A stretch of 64,000 nt of DNA, taken from the NCBI GenBank assembly GCA_964500965.1, contig CAZCQZ010000007.1:1-64000 (forward strand). The letters run 5' to 3'. The translations under genes were made by a program, and so were the position numbers. This stretch comes from JAISGQ01 sp964500965. Its GTDB lineage: Bacteria > Bacillota > Clostridia > Oscillospirales > Acutalibacteraceae. A model generated the notes under the pieces. It was given only the letters and a program-made list of their open reading frames with translations. It had not been told where the DNA came from and made no database searches. Below are positions 15,450-23,502 of the stretch, piece after piece; within the stretch, counting starts at the first letter, position 1; every line of letters starts with the position of its first letter.

Positions 15450-16481
15450 TCAGTGCAATGTATCTTCAATAACCTGCTCCGGCGGAACGAGAAGCTCGTC
15501 CGGGTGCTTGAGAAGATGCACAATATATCTTATCGCCTTGCCGTAGTAGAAGCCGTCTCCGATGCGCTCGTCAACGGTGAAGCGGAGGTTGATGCTCTGG
15601 TGGTCGCGGATTACGCCGTCGTCCTCTCTGACAAACATTTTCTCCTTTTTACCCACACCGGCAAAAATCGAGCATGTGCCGAACTCATAAAGGTGATGAT
15701 AGACCGAGCCGATACCCACAGAGCCGATATCCGTAATAAAAACGGAGGTGTGGAACGGGCTGACTTCCTTGACGAATTTCTGCATACCCTTTTTCTTATC
15801 TCTGCGGCGGAAGTAATTAACAACGCCCTTGATAAGCCATTGGGGGAGAGACGAAACGATGTTTACGGCAACGCCGGTATCGTTGGTGCTGCCGTCGTCC
15901 TTTGCGCCCTTAACCTTGTTGATTTCCACCATTACCGCGTCGTAAACCTGCTGCAAGGTGAAGTCCGGGTCAAAGGCAACCTTAATGGTTTCTTCCTCGG
16001 CCTCAATGGTCATTTCGCGCTTTATCGTCATGCAGATTTCCAGTGAGTTTCTGGCGTAAATTTTGCCGCCGACAACGAATCTGTTAAGGTTCGGGTACTG
16101 GGAAACCGCACGGACAAACGCCGCCATGAAAACTATTATTCTGGCAAGCTGGGGCATATCACCCTCACGACGTGCCTTACGTACAAATCTGTCGAGATAC
16201 TCTATGTCAACACGTTCCTCGAAGAAAACCATTGAATCCAGACGGGTATTCATAAGGTAGGGAATGAGGTAAAAAACAGGGTCGTCGCTGTGAACACGCC
16301 AGCCGTCGTTCCTGTCACCGCGTTTTTTCTTATAGTTATAAAACTTCTTGCCGGGTATACGCTTGCGTGTATATTTCTTGGCGCGCTTGGCTTCACGCTT
16401 TTCTCTTTTCAGCCGAAGCTTCCTTTCATTTTTCTCCGCCTTTTTTTCGGCGGCTGTCTTTTTTATCCGTTCTTCTGACAT
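15450..16481 (-). CDS. E2/CAT-fold acyltransferase-like protein lacking the catalytic histidine
   Basis: A 343-aa protein. The first 55 residues are very rich in Lys/Arg/Glu (KKTAAEKKAEKNERKLRLKR...), likely helical and able to bind acidic surfaces. The rest resembles the catalytic domain of 2-oxo acid dehydrogenase E2 enzymes and chloramphenicol acetyltransferase. At the active-site motif, usually DHRxxDG, this protein reads VDERIGDGFYYGKAIRYI. The catalytic His is therefore Glu, while the following Asp-Gly is kept. No lipoyl domain and no neighbouring dehydrogenase genes are present. Likely a paralogue with altered or lost acyl transfer; role unknown. ATG follows AGGAAG. Confidence 0.7.
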   Translation of the reverse strand: MSEERIKKTAAEKKAEKNERKLRLKREKREAKRAKKYTRKRIPGKKFYNYKKKRGDRNDGWRVHSDDPVFYLIPYLMNTRLDSMVFFEERVDIEYLDRFVRKARREGDMPQLARIIVFMAAFVRAVSQYPNLNRFVVGGKIYARNSLEICMTIKREMTIEAEEETIKVAFDPDFTLQQVYDAVMVEINKVKGAKDDGSTNDTGVAVNIVSSLPQWLIKGVVNYFRRRDKKKGMQKFVKEVSPFHTSVFITDIGSVGIGSVYHHLYEFGTCSIFAGVGKKEKMFVREDDGVIRDHQSINLRFTVDERIGDGFYYGKAIRYIVHLLKHPDELLVPPEQVIEDTLH

Positions 16482-16745
16482 ATACTCACTTCCTGCTAAT
16501 ATTCTATATTAAAATTATGAAGAAAAATTAAGAGAAAATCAAGTAGTTTGTACTAAGTTAATAAAATGTTAATAATTATAGCGAAATAATTGAAAGGACT
16601 GTTTGCGATTCACGGCAATAGATATATTTCAAACGCCTTAAAGTTTATGAGCCGTAAGGAAAGTCAATCGGGTTGTTTACATTGTTGCAAGCTTTAAACT
16701 TATATCCGAATTTTACTCTTTCTAACGCTTAATGTCTCGTGTCAT

Positions 16746-16772
16746 ATACAAATTTCCGTTGGGAATTTGTAT
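16746..16772. repeat. Inverted repeat with a 3-nt loop
   Basis: ATACAAATTTCC (16746-16757) pairs with GGGAATTTGTAT (16761-16772) with one G-T pair. It could be part of a small dispersed element together with the next hairpin. Confidence 0.5.
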
Positions 16773-16812
16773 TGTTTATCGAAACCTCCTCCTCTTTAGT
16801 GCATTTCTTTGG

Positions 16813-16846
16813 GTACCGTTTCTTTGTGCAAGCAAAGAAACGGTAC
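16813..16846. repeat. Perfect 14-bp inverted repeat
   Basis: GTACCGTTTCTTTG (16813-16826) and its exact complement (16833-16846) flank the loop TGCAAG. There is no T-tract, so it is not a standard terminator. A further CTTTGGGTACC just before it extends the repeat character. Confidence 0.6.
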
Positions 16847-16894
16847 ATAGTATTCCTAAAACAAATTTGAACAAAGTCGGTTTTAAAGAACAGC

Positions 16895-16928
16895 ATGGGC
16901 TGTAAAAACTTTCGTCTTTACAGCCCAT
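16895..16928 (-). terminator. Terminator of the XRE regulator gene
   Basis: ATGGGCTGTAAA (16895-16906) pairs with TTTACAGCCCAT (16917-16928), 6 nt after the regulator's stop. It shares the GGGCTGTAAA core with the terminators at 12119 and 22486. Confidence 0.75.
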
Positions 16929-16933
16929 TCCGA

Positions 16934-17368
16934 TTATTGTTTTTTCTTTTTGCGCACAGTGGGGGTTACGCTGAAACTGTCGAGCACTTCGTCTTTCTGG
17001 CTTGTGGTCAGGAGACGGAAGTTAATCATAAGATTCTGCTCATCGCGGGTAAGCTCGTTAAGGAACATTTTCTTTCTTTTGGTTTCATCTTCTTCGTTTT
17101 CTTCTTCGTCTTCAGCTTTGGAGGATTCGCGAGTGGGGAAATCGTTGCTGATTCCGAGTAACTCTGAAAGCGAAACGCCGAAAATCAGTGCAAGCTTGGT
17201 CAGGGAATCAAGGCTTGGCTGGGAACGTCCTGTCTCATAATAAGTATAAGTAGAACGTTCGACCTCAAGGGCCGCTGCGACCTGACCCTGCGTCAATCTG
17301 TTTGCCGCACGGAATTTCTTCAGTCTTTCGGGTAATTCTGCTGCCGGACTTTTTTCTAGTGGTTTCAT
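16934..17368 (-). CDS. XRE-family transcriptional regulator
   Basis: A 144-aa DNA-binding protein. The Cro/CI helix-turn-helix spans residues 15-70 (LKKFRAANRLTQGQVAAALEVERSTYTYYETGRSQPSLDSLTKLALIFGVSLSELLG). A highly acidic linker (KAEDEEENEEDE) and a basic tail (VRKKKKQ) follow. No sensor domain is recognisable. Start ATG follows AAGGAG. Its target is unknown; it stands alone, with the 437-nt region upstream available for autoregulation. Confidence 0.85.
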   Translation of the reverse strand: MKPLEKSPAAELPERLKKFRAANRLTQGQVAAALEVERSTYTYYETGRSQPSLDSLTKLALIFGVSLSELLGISNDFPTRESSKAEDEEENEEDETKRKKMFLNELTRDEQNLMINFRLLTTSQKDEVLDSFSVTPTVRKKKKQ

Positions 17369-17414
17369 ACTTTAACAACTCCTTACATGTAATCGTTCCA
17401 CAAGCTTGTAGCTT

Positions 17415-17443
17415 ATTATACACAATTGCTAATCATAAATCAA
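17415..17443 (-). promoter_or_regulatory. Promoter of the XRE regulator gene
   Basis: On the minus strand TTGATT (17443-17438), a 17-nt spacer and TATAAT (17420-17415), about 45 nt before the start codon. Confidence 0.65.
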
Positions 17444-17749
17444 CACAAAACGACAAAAATGTTGAGGACAATACAAACAATTATTTGACGTAATTTTTGT
17501 CACTTTTTTTAGAATTTTTTTCACAGCATTTTTGGGAAGCGGTTGAAATTACAATTCGCACAGCGAAAAATATGGCGAAGAATGCCGAAAGTAGTAAAAA
17601 TATTCTAACAAAAAGCATAAAACTACCCTTTCCTTAGTAAATCCTACAAAAGTTTCTTACTCAGCACTCGCGGTGATTATTTATGTCCGAATTTTATCCC
17701 ACGCACATGAAAATTATACCGATTTACGAAAATTTGCCTGTAATTTTCA

Positions 17750-17778
17750 TTGACGTTAAGGAAATGCTCTTGTATAAT
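17750..17778 (+). promoter_or_regulatory. Promoter of the lipoprotein gene
   Basis: TTGACG (17750-17755), a 17-nt spacer and TATAAT (17773-17778). Confidence 0.75.
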
Positions 17779-17805
17779 GATTTAGATTTTACGGGGGTGT
17801 TTTAA

Positions 17806-18534
17806 GTGCGTTTGAAAGCGATTTGCGTACTTCTGGCGGTGCTGTTGCTGCTTGCTTCGGGTTGCGGCGGCGAAGCAGGTGCAGGCAATGAAGCTAAAGT
17901 GCCGGTAGTGGGCGAAAAAAATGTTATCGTCACGGAAACCGATATTGCAGGTAATTATTCTCTGCCGAGCTTTAAGGGTATGGCAAACGAAACCGTTCAG
18001 CAGAGTATTAACGAAGCCGTTTTGTCCTTTGTTTCGGACGATGAGGTCAGAAGCCGAAGAAATCTGGCAACGGTTTTTCTGTCCGAGACGGACGTTTCCG
18101 AGCACAGCTTTTACGAATACGGCACTTATAAGGTATACTGCAACGACGGTAAGTACCTCAGCTTCTGTCTCAGTGCGGAGCAGCGATTCTCTCTGAAAGA
18201 CAGCACCTTATTCGTTAAGCAGAGCGTAGTGCGCAATTACGATGCCGTAAGCGGCAGGATTATTGATATTTCTTCTCTTTTCAGAAGCAGGGAAGAAGTC
18301 ACAGACTATATTGCGGAGGCACTTCATGAAAGGCTTTTGAACATGGGCTGCCTTAATTCGGAAGTATACAGCGATGCGGTTTTCAAAAATAATGTTCTCG
18401 ATTACTGCGCCATCATTTCCGATAACAAAATAGTCGTGGTCACAACTGCCGGAAAGTTTAATCTGAAGCTTTCCGCCGGTGCGCCCTGTGTTGAAATAAG
18501 CATACCCGAAGAATACTGTATTACCTCCGATTAA
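17806..18534 (+). CDS. Lipoprotein with RsiV/DUF3298-like C-terminal region
   Basis: A 242-aa exported lipoprotein. The signal peptide ends in the lipobox LLASGC. The body has a pattern seen in DUF3298/RsiV-type domains: a strand-rich N-terminal part, the phrase RIIDISSLFRSREEVTDYIAEALHERL, and a final strand region ending VEISIPEEY. Such domains occur in anti-sigma factors and cell-surface lipoproteins, but no cytoplasmic or transmembrane anti-sigma part exists here. GTG start with GGGGGTG 7 nt upstream. Convergent with the RepA-like gene, only 4 nt between stops. Confidence 0.65.
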   Translation: MRLKAICVLLAVLLLLASGCGGEAGAGNEAKVPVVGEKNVIVTETDIAGNYSLPSFKGMANETVQQSINEAVLSFVSDDEVRSRRNLATVFLSETDVSEHSFYEYGTYKVYCNDGKYLSFCLSAEQRFSLKDSTLFVKQSVVRNYDAVSGRIIDISSLFRSREEVTDYIAEALHERLLNMGCLNSEVYSDAVFKNNVLDYCAIISDNKIVVVTTAGKFNLKLSAGAPCVEISIPEEYCITSD

Positions 18535-18538
18535 CGGC

Positions 18539-19360
18539 TTATATCCCGTTACATGCAAAGTCGTTTCTTACCTCGGCTCGGTAATAGTTTTCCATAGTCG
18601 CCGGTGCGTTGAACAGTGCGGAAATCAGATAGGCCTTAATGTCTCTGATTTTTGCACTGCTTTTTTCCATGCACTCAAGCACATATTCTATATGCTCGCA
18701 TCTGAGCATCATCATTCTTGTGTGTACAAGGCTTCTCGGCTGTTCCTTGCCGCCTATCCTTATAATAGGCTCTCTTATACACATAACCTCGGTTATGAGT
18801 GTTACAATCTCGTCAACCGTATCCTTGTCCGCCTTTTCCGTAAGTACATCGTATTCGATGCTTTCTTTGACATTCTCCGTTATCTCCGAAGCATCAATAT
18901 CGTCATCTTTGATAGATAGATTGTTATAGCTCCTTTCAGTCTGATTATATTCAGTATAGTTATTTACCGTTTTCCGTGATTCCTGAATCATCGTTTTTGC
19001 GATTTCGGAATCACTGTTTTTTGTATTCGGGATTGTACTATTCTGTGAACGGTGTTTGCATTTTTTAAGGTATATCACGGAAGCCTTGCACAAACCCAAT
19101 CTCTTGCGCTCGATTAAACCGGCGTTTTCAAGAGAAGCAAAAAGACCGCATACCTTATTAACACTGCACCGAAGCAGAGCGGCAGCTTCCTTTTGGGTGA
19201 AAAACTGATAAACCCTGCCGTTTTCATCGTGCCAGCCGTTTTTCTCCGAAAGACACATTCTGTCAAGAATCATTGCGTAGAGAAGCTTTGCATCGGTGGA
19301 GATACTGTCGTATCTGCTGTCGGTAAAAAGCTCCCTGGGCAGACGGTAAAAGGAATCCAA
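18539..19360 (-). CDS. RepA-like replication initiator, solitary
   Basis: A protein of at least 273 aa. The N-terminal domain (residues 1-85, FYRLPRELFTD...YDSISTDAKLLYAMILDRM...TQKEAAALLRCSVNKVCGLFASLENAGLIERK) is the winged-helix RepA_N domain of plasmid and conjugative-element initiators. A polar middle follows, then a C-terminal domain (DEIVTLITEV...IEYVLECMEKSSAKIRDIKAYLISALFNAP) like DUF6017. No other plasmid or ICE genes surround it. TTG 19360 is the only conventional start in the ORF but has no ribosome site. An ATT at 19399 lies 5 nt after GAGGGG and would add MIKETISENSEYG. The promoter contains an SOS-type operator. It may be a remnant, or a domesticated initiator. Confidence 0.75.
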   Translation of the reverse strand: MDSFYRLPRELFTDSRYDSISTDAKLLYAMILDRMCLSEKNGWHDENGRVYQFFTQKEAAALLRCSVNKVCGLFASLENAGLIERKRLGLCKASVIYLKKCKHRSQNSTIPNTKNSDSEIAKTMIQESRKTVNNYTEYNQTERSYNNLSIKDDDIDASEITENVKESIEYDVLTEKADKDTVDEIVTLITEVMCIREPIIRIGGKEQPRSLVHTRMMMLRCEHIEYVLECMEKSSAKIRDIKAYLISALFNAPATMENYYRAEVRNDFACNGI

Positions 19361-19470
19361 ACCGTATTCGCTGTTTTCGGAAATAGTCTCTTTAATAATA
19401 GTTACCCCTCATTTCTTTGATTTTGAAATTTGCGTATAGTGCCCCGATTGTTACGGTGAAATACGGACGT

Positions 19471-19500
19471 ATTATAGCACATCGAACATACGTTTGTCAA
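19471..19500 (-). promoter_or_regulatory. Promoter of the RepA-like gene with embedded LexA-type box
   Basis: On the minus strand TTGACA (19500-19495), an 18-nt spacer and TATAAT (19476-19471). Within the spacer lies CGAACATACGTTTG (19483-19496), matching the Gram-positive SOS consensus CGAACRNRYGTTYC at 13 of 14 positions. It is nearly the same as the boxes at the DNA polymerase gene (54803-54840). Confidence 0.75.
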
Positions 19501-19561
19501 GAGGGCTAAAACATTGTTTACTATAAATTTACAATTGAAGTATGCACCATTGACGGTACAT

Positions 19562-19966
19562 TCACAGGAACAGGATTCTGTTTTTCTCCTGAGGCTTATC
19601 GAGGAAAAGGTTGCTCACCAGCAGTGCCGCCGCCGCAAGAGGAAGCCAGAGCAGAGTGTAGAGGGGGCAAATCTGACCGCAAATATTCAGGGGAAGTCGG
19701 GAATAATCCCACACGTCCCATTTGAGCAGCTTGTTAACAATACAGCCTACGATAAACTCCATACCGGTGATAAGCCCTGCGCCCTCAAGGGTTTTAAGCA
19801 GAAAGCCGCAGGAGCGGCGGCAATTGATATGGTGTATTCCGAGCACGCAAAGTCCGCCGGTCAGTGCCATTGTCCAGTGCGTCCAGCCGCGCCAGATTAT
19901 CTCGGCACAGGTGTAGCCGGCAGCACCGATTGCGAATACCGCGGCGTCCTTTGACAGGTTGTTCAT
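19562..19966 (-). CDS. Small polytopic membrane protein, CmpB-like
   Basis: A 134-aa membrane protein with about four helices. The C-terminal part (GLITGMEFIVGCIVNKLLKWDVWDYSRLPLNICGQICPLYTLLWLPLAAAALL) resembles the putative ABC transporter type IV/CmpB family, with its W-DYS-P-N-GQICP pattern. ATG 19966 follows GGACGG. Monocistronic; substrate and role unknown. Confidence 0.6.
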   Translation of the reverse strand: MNNLSKDAAVFAIGAAGYTCAEIIWRGWTHWTMALTGGLCVLGIHHINCRRSCGFLLKTLEGAGLITGMEFIVGCIVNKLLKWDVWDYSRLPLNICGQICPLYTLLWLPLAAAALLVSNLFLDKPQEKNRILFL

Positions 19967-20094
19967 ATTATCCGTCCTTATGCACAAATATTTTAATGCA
20001 AAATGATATTTTTACTTTAATACGTATTATTTTGCCTGTTTAGTGTGCTGAAATACACTGAAATCATTCAAAGAAAATAATGTCTTGAAACTTA

Positions 20095-20123
20095 TTGTCA
20101 TTTCCGAATATATCTGATATACT
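20095..20123 (+). promoter_or_regulatory. Promoter of the GH31 gene
   Basis: TTGTCA (20095-20100), a 17-nt spacer and TATACT (20118-20123), 42 nt before the start codon. No obvious cre site was found. Confidence 0.6.
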
Positions 20124-20165
20124 ATCGATGTACACTTTACAATATTTATAAAGGTGGTATGCAAT

Positions 20166-22463
20166 TTGAAGTTCACAAACGGTTTCTGGACTGTTAAGGA
20201 CGAGTACACTCCCATTTATGCCGTTGAGTATTTTGACCACAAGGTGCTCAATGAAAACGGCAGAACGGTGCTTGAGGTGTACGCTCCGTCCAGACACTTT
20301 TTCGGTCATGCGGCGGCAATCAATCTGCCTGTTTTGACCTATCGCTTCACTGCTCCCCGTGAGGGCGTTATCCGCGGCGAGCTTATCCATTTCAAGGGCA
20401 GAGTTGAAAAAGGTCCTTTCTATGAGGTCAATACCGAAAAGGACTGCGCAAAGGTTGAGGAAACCGATACCCATGTTATTTTCCGCAGCGGTTCGCTGTG
20501 CGCTAAAATCAGCAAAGCGGCGGATACATGGGATTTGGGCTATTATCACGTCAATGAGGACGGCTCCGAAACCGAGCTTACAAACTCCGGCTGGAGAAAT
20601 GCCTGCTGTATGCAGCGCAATGACGGCGTAAACTTTATGCACGAGCAGCTTCAGCTCGGCGTTGGCGAGTATGTTTACGGTTTGGGCGAACGCTTCACTC
20701 CCTTTGTCAAGAACGGTCAGACCGTTGACATGTGGAATGAGGACGGCGGTACTGCTACCGAAATCGCCTATAAGAATATTCCTTTTTACATTTCAAACAA
20801 GGGCTACGGCGTGTTTGTAGACACTCCTAAGGACGTTTCCTTTGAGCTGGGCAGTGAAAAGGTTGAGCGTGTTTCTTTCTCCGTAGAGGGCGACAGAATC
20901 AGCTACGTTGTCTTTGACGGTCCCGACCCCAAGACGGTGCTTAACCGTTACACCGCTTACACCGGCAGACCTGCGCTTCCTCCCGAATGGAGCTTCGGTC
21001 TGTGGCTTTCAACCTCCTTTACCACGAGCTATGACGAAAACACCGTAACCTCCTTTATTGAGGGCATGGAGCAGCGCAATCTGCCGCTTTCCGTTTTCCA
21101 TTATGACTGCTGCTGGATGAAGGACTTCCACTGGACTGATTTCGTATGGGACCCCGATGCTTTCCCCAATCCCAAGGCGATGATTGAAAAGTGGCACAAA
21201 AAGGGTCTGAAAGTCTGCTGCTGGATAAATTCCTACATTTCTCAGATGAGCAGGCTTTTTGACGAGGGCGTTGAAAACGGCTATCTTGTAAAGAAAACCG
21301 ACGGCTCTGTATGGCAGACCGATATGTGGCAGTGCGGTATGGCACTGGTTGATTTTACAAATCCTGCCGCCTGTGAGTGGTACAAGAAGCGTTTGGGCGA
21401 AATTCTCGATATGGGCGTTGACGCCATAAAGACCGACTTCGGTGAGAGAATCGCCGTTCGTGACATTGTTTATTATGACGGCTCCGACCCTGTAAAGATG
21501 CACAATTATTACACTCAGCTTTACAATAAGTGTGTGTTTGAGCTGCTTGAGGAGCGCAAGGGTAAGGGACAGGCTGTTCTCTTTGCACGTTCCGCTACAG
21601 CAGGCGGTCAGCAGTTCCCGGTTCACTGGGGCGGTGACTGCACGGCTACTTTCCTTTCCATGGCGGAAAGCCTGCGTGCGGGTCTTTCACTTTCACTTTG
21701 CGGCTTCGGTTTCTGGAGCCATGATATAGGCGGCTTTGAAAACACCGCAACCGCCGATGTTTACAAGCGTTGGGTTGCATTCGGTATGCTTTCGAGCCAC
21801 AGCCGTCTCCACGGCTCTACAAGCTATCGTGTGCCCTGGGTCTATGATGACGAGGCCTGCGATGTTCTGCGCCACTTCACTAACTTCAAGCTCCGTTACA
21901 TGCCCTACATCTGGAGCAAGGCAAACGAAGCCCACGAGGACGGCGTACCCTGCATGAGAGCTATGATGCTTGAATTCCCCGGTGACAGGCTCTGCGATAC
22001 TCTCGACAGACAGTACATGCTGGGCGATAATATGCTTGTTTCTCCCGTTCTCAACGAAGCGGGAATCGCGGAATACTATCTGCCTGCCGGAAAGTGGACA
22101 AATCTGCTCACCGGTGAGGTTCGCGAGGGCGGTAAATTCTATTCCGAAAAGCATGACTATTTCTCACTTCCGCTGTACGCCAGACCTAACAGTGTGATTA
22201 TCAGCGGTGCCTGCGATACGAAGCCCGATTATGATTATACCGACGGCTTCTGCGTAGAGCTTTACGAGATTGAGGACGGCGCGGAAATTGTTTCCAAGCT
22301 GTACGACAGCACCGGTAAGGTTGCTTCAAATGTTACGGTTAAGCGTTCCGGCGATACAATCACCGTTACCGCAGACGGCAAGGTCAAAAACTGGTCTGCA
22401 AGACTGGGTGTAAAGGGCGAAAAGATTGACGCAGGCAAAAAGGGCGTTGAAATTAAGCTCTGA
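20166..22463 (+). CDS. GH31 alpha-xylosidase (YicI type)
   Basis: A 765-aa cytoplasmic glycosidase that should release alpha-linked xylose from xyloglucan oligosaccharides. The nucleophile is Asp424 in IKTDFGE, and the acid/base is probably Asp491 in HWGGDCTAT. The surrounding stretches SMAESLRAGLSLSLCGFGFWSHDIGGFENTA and MLSSHSRLHGS match E. coli YicI closely. An N-terminal beta-sandwich precedes the barrel, and a C-terminal sandwich follows. The start is TTG 20166 (MKFTNGFW, the usual N terminus), with AAAGGTGG upstream; GTG 20154 lies inside that site. No signal peptide, so the substrate must be imported. Single gene with promoter and terminator. Confidence 0.9.
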   Translation: MKFTNGFWTVKDEYTPIYAVEYFDHKVLNENGRTVLEVYAPSRHFFGHAAAINLPVLTYRFTAPREGVIRGELIHFKGRVEKGPFYEVNTEKDCAKVEETDTHVIFRSGSLCAKISKAADTWDLGYYHVNEDGSETELTNSGWRNACCMQRNDGVNFMHEQLQLGVGEYVYGLGERFTPFVKNGQTVDMWNEDGGTATEIAYKNIPFYISNKGYGVFVDTPKDVSFELGSEKVERVSFSVEGDRISYVVFDGPDPKTVLNRYTAYTGRPALPPEWSFGLWLSTSFTTSYDENTVTSFIEGMEQRNLPLSVFHYDCCWMKDFHWTDFVWDPDAFPNPKAMIEKWHKKGLKVCCWINSYISQMSRLFDEGVENGYLVKKTDGSVWQTDMWQCGMALVDFTNPAACEWYKKRLGEILDMGVDAIKTDFGERIAVRDIVYYDGSDPVKMHNYYTQLYNKCVFELLEERKGKGQAVLFARSATAGGQQFPVHWGGDCTATFLSMAESLRAGLSLSLCGFGFWSHDIGGFENTATADVYKRWVAFGMLSSHSRLHGSTSYRVPWVYDDEACDVLRHFTNFKLRYMPYIWSKANEAHEDGVPCMRAMMLEFPGDRLCDTLDRQYMLGDNMLVSPVLNEAGIAEYYLPAGKWTNLLTGEVREGGKFYSEKHDYFSLPLYARPNSVIISGACDTKPDYDYTDGFCVELYEIEDGAEIVSKLYDSTGKVASNVTVKRSGDTITVTADGKVKNWSARLGVKGEKIDAGKKGVEIKL

Positions 22464-22485
22464 TTTTCGGTAATTAAATAGCTTT

Positions 22486-22517
22486 GGGCTGTAAAAAACG
22501 TAAGTTTTTTACAGCCC
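22486..22517. terminator. Terminator after the GH31 gene
   Basis: GGGCTGTAAAAAAC (22486-22499) pairs with its complement (22504-22517) around GTAA. It differs from the prs terminator (12119-12150) by a single loop base. Confidence 0.88.
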
Positions 22518-22630
22518 ACTCTGTGTTTTATCGGATTTTCGTTCCGAAACATAAAGCATTAAAATGTGTTAAAGATTTCGATACAATCTGAAAATTACCG
22601 CAAAATCGAAGTTTATTAAATTTTTTCCAT

Positions 22631-22692
22631 CAGAGGGAGATAATAATGGCTCCCTCTGACGAGGGAGCTGTCACCGCAGGTGACTGAGGGAG
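22631..22692. repeat. Dispersed-type palindromic repeat (CTCCCTC/GAGGGAG, GTCACC/GGTGAC)
   Basis: Two adjacent hairpins: GCTCCCTC (22649-22656) with GAGGGAGC (22661-22668), and GTCACC (22670-22675) with GGTGAC (22679-22684), followed by TGAGGGAG. An alternative helix pairs CAGAGGGA (22631-22638) with TCCCTCTG (22651-22658). I know this motif as a frequent intergenic repeat of gut Clostridia. The rest of the 436-nt gap (22464-22899) contains only the terminator and no convincing ORF. Confidence 0.65.
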
Positions 22693-22899
22693 AGATAATT
22701 TAAGAATCAGGCTTGGCTCAATTCACTTTCGGAATACATTTTACGGGGCGTATCGCTCGTGCTGTTATTAAAAGCGTAAGTCTTATTGTAAAATTTTATA
22801 AACACGGTAGCAGAGGAGAATACGTCCCCGGCGTTTTTATAGCAAAATCAAACTATCCCCGAAATGCCAAAGGGGACTGTGAAAAGCGCAAATTTTAAA

Positions 22900-23502
22900 C
22901 TATTCTTCACTGTCGTTTTCGGGCGGAATATCCGAGCTTTCTGGGATTGCGCCCACAAGTATCCTGTCCTGCTCCACCGGAGAGGTGTACACTTCACCGA
23001 CCGCTTTTGCGATTTCGTCGGCGTTGGACTGGGCGGAAAAGCCGTGCATAAAGCCGTTGAGCGCAGTGGAGCAAACGTCGCCGCCGATTATTTTTCCGTC
23101 ACGAACAAGCATGTTTATGTAAACCGCGTCGGTAGTGCCGGGATAATTTTTAACGCGGTAAGTCCAACGCTTTGCACGTTCGCCTTTGAATTTGCTCAGG
23201 TCAAAGCCCTGTTCGAGCTGAATTTTGTTGTAACTTTCATACACATCGCTGAAATTCGAGGGGATTACAACCTCACGTACTTCAATCGGTTCGGGGTCGA
23301 GTTCCCAGCCGAACTGGGCGGCAAAGGCGAGCCGCTGTTCGGCGGTTTCGGCTTCCAGACTGTAGCCCTTTTGCGCTAAAAGAGAAGTTTGGCTGTCACC
23401 TTTCGGAACAAGCACGTAGACCATTGCCGCAACAAACAGCACAATGCCGATAATCAGCAGAATCAGCTCTTTTTTCGATGTCTTAAATGACCAGATAAAC
23501 AC
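22900..23502 (-). CDS. DUF4830 membrane-anchored protein
   Basis: A 200-aa protein with one N-terminal membrane anchor (ELILLIIGIVLFVAAMVYVLV) and an extracytoplasmic domain. The features FGWELDPEPIEVREVVIPSNFSDVYESYNKIQ, GFDLSKFKGERAKRWTYRVKNYPG and VLVRDGKIIGGDVCS-type strands match DUF4830, common in sporulating Clostridia. The start is GTG 23502 with AGGAGGG just upstream; the TTG at 23520 would lie before that site. Function unknown. Divergent from the CHASE2 gene. Confidence 0.75.
   Translation of the reverse strand: MFIWSFKTSKKELILLIIGIVLFVAAMVYVLVPKGDSQTSLLAQKGYSLEAETAEQRLAFAAQFGWELDPEPIEVREVVIPSNFSDVYESYNKIQLEQGFDLSKFKGERAKRWTYRVKNYPGTTDAVYINMLVRDGKIIGGDVCSTALNGFMHGFSAQSNADEIAKAVGEVYTSPVEQDRILVGAIPESSDIPPENDSEE

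Larger units (their letters stand above)
16482..16933. other. Intergenic region of 452 nt with inverted repeats
   Basis: No ORF of interest. It is AT-rich near 16500-16600. It carries two strong inverted repeats (16746-16772 and 16813-16846) and the terminator of the XRE gene (16895-16928). No tRNA or known riboswitch pattern was recognised. Confidence 0.5.
17369..17805. other. Divergent intergenic region of 437 nt
   Basis: AT-rich region between the XRE regulator and the lipoprotein gene. It holds a promoter for each (17415-17443 minus, 17750-17778 plus) and an inverted repeat ATGAAAATTA (17707-17716) / TAATTTTCAT (17741-17750), which ends on the first base of the plus-strand -35 box and may be an operator. 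Nothing else was recognised. Confidence 0.5.
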
